Program-made: the position numbers and the translations under genes
Notes under the pieces: generated by a model
What the model was told of the DNA's origin: nothing
Database searches by the model: none
The model's input: the letters and a program-made list of their open reading frames with translations, nothing else
Shown here: positions 63,994 through 64,000 of the stretch, piece by piece
How positions within the stretch are numbered: position 1 is the first letter of the stretch
Layout: every line of letters begins with the position of its first letter
NCBI RefSeq assembly: GCF_019655055.1
Contig: NZ_BPFA01000008.1
Location: 105,651-169,650, forward strand
Direction of reading: 5' to 3'
DNA: 64,000 nucleotides
DNA from: Shewanella sp. MBTL60-112-B2
GTDB taxonomy: Bacteria > Pseudomonadota > Gammaproteobacteria > Enterobacterales > Shewanellaceae

Positions 63994-64000
63994 ATAAGAA

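Overview
The window looks like a chromosomal segment of a Shewanella-type marine gammaproteobacterium. The genus is inferred from gene content and order: a small tetraheme periplasmic cytochrome of the CctA/STC type, the htpX and bio cluster, the divergent sdh-suc / gltA block, an msbA-lpxK-comEC block, and the yejK / yejL-yejM arrangement. Database confirmation was not possible here. Almost every gene is intact and densely packed. There is no prophage, transposase, integrase or CRISPR array.

Layout. (1) 1-5.5 kb, minus strand: a nitrate-assimilation operon nasA - uroporphyrinogen-III methyltransferase - YbiB/TrpD2-like gene - NasT-like regulator (cut by the window edge), preceded by a sigma-54-type promoter. 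(2) 5.8-7.3 kb: tetraheme cytochrome and HtpX protease. (3) 7.6-13.3 kb: biotin genes, bioB-bioF-bioC-bioD on the minus strand and bioA divergent, with a BirA-like operator in front of bioA. (4) 13.7-21.8 kb: housekeeping and miscellaneous genes (EF-G paralogue, P-loop kinase, CobB sirtuin, Fur, GNAT, GltB-like FMN protein, AEC transporter, one unknown small protein). (5) 22-33.3 kb: TCA-cycle block sdhCDAB and sucABCD (minus) with gltA divergent (plus). (6) 33.3-34.4 kb: four extra tandem copies (three complete, one truncated) of the last 47 codons of gltA plus its 3' UTR and terminator. (7) 34.9-42.5 kb: a lipoprotein adaptor and two different RND pumps in one operon behind a sigma-54-type promoter. 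(8) 42.7-51.6 kb: an accessory locus with a periplasmic unknown, two large secreted Ig-like-repeat proteins, and between them a VpsR-like sigma-54 activator whose receiver domain lacks the phospho-acceptor. (9) 51.7-57.7 kb: ycaR-like, lpxK, msbA, comEC (minus) and a divergent DUF2062 gene. (10) 57.8-63.4 kb: M23 peptidase homologue, a two-part PTPS/QueD-like protein, ndpA/yejK, and yejL-yejM. (11) 63.5-64 kb: tRNA-Pro(GGG) followed by a MITE-like element with terminal inverted repeats.

The two most striking regions are (6) and (8). In region 8 the two large secreted-protein genes each carry, upstream, the same 18-bp palindrome (TGTTTCA-N4-TGAAACA) followed by a sigma-54-like -24/-12 element, one of them matching 11 of 12 defined consensus positions. 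The only sigma-54 activator in the window is encoded between them. This suggests a self-contained sigma-54 regulon for secreted surface or matrix proteins. In region 6 a housekeeping gene tail has been amplified head-to-tail at a period of about 282 bp, terminator included, with no mobile element visible.
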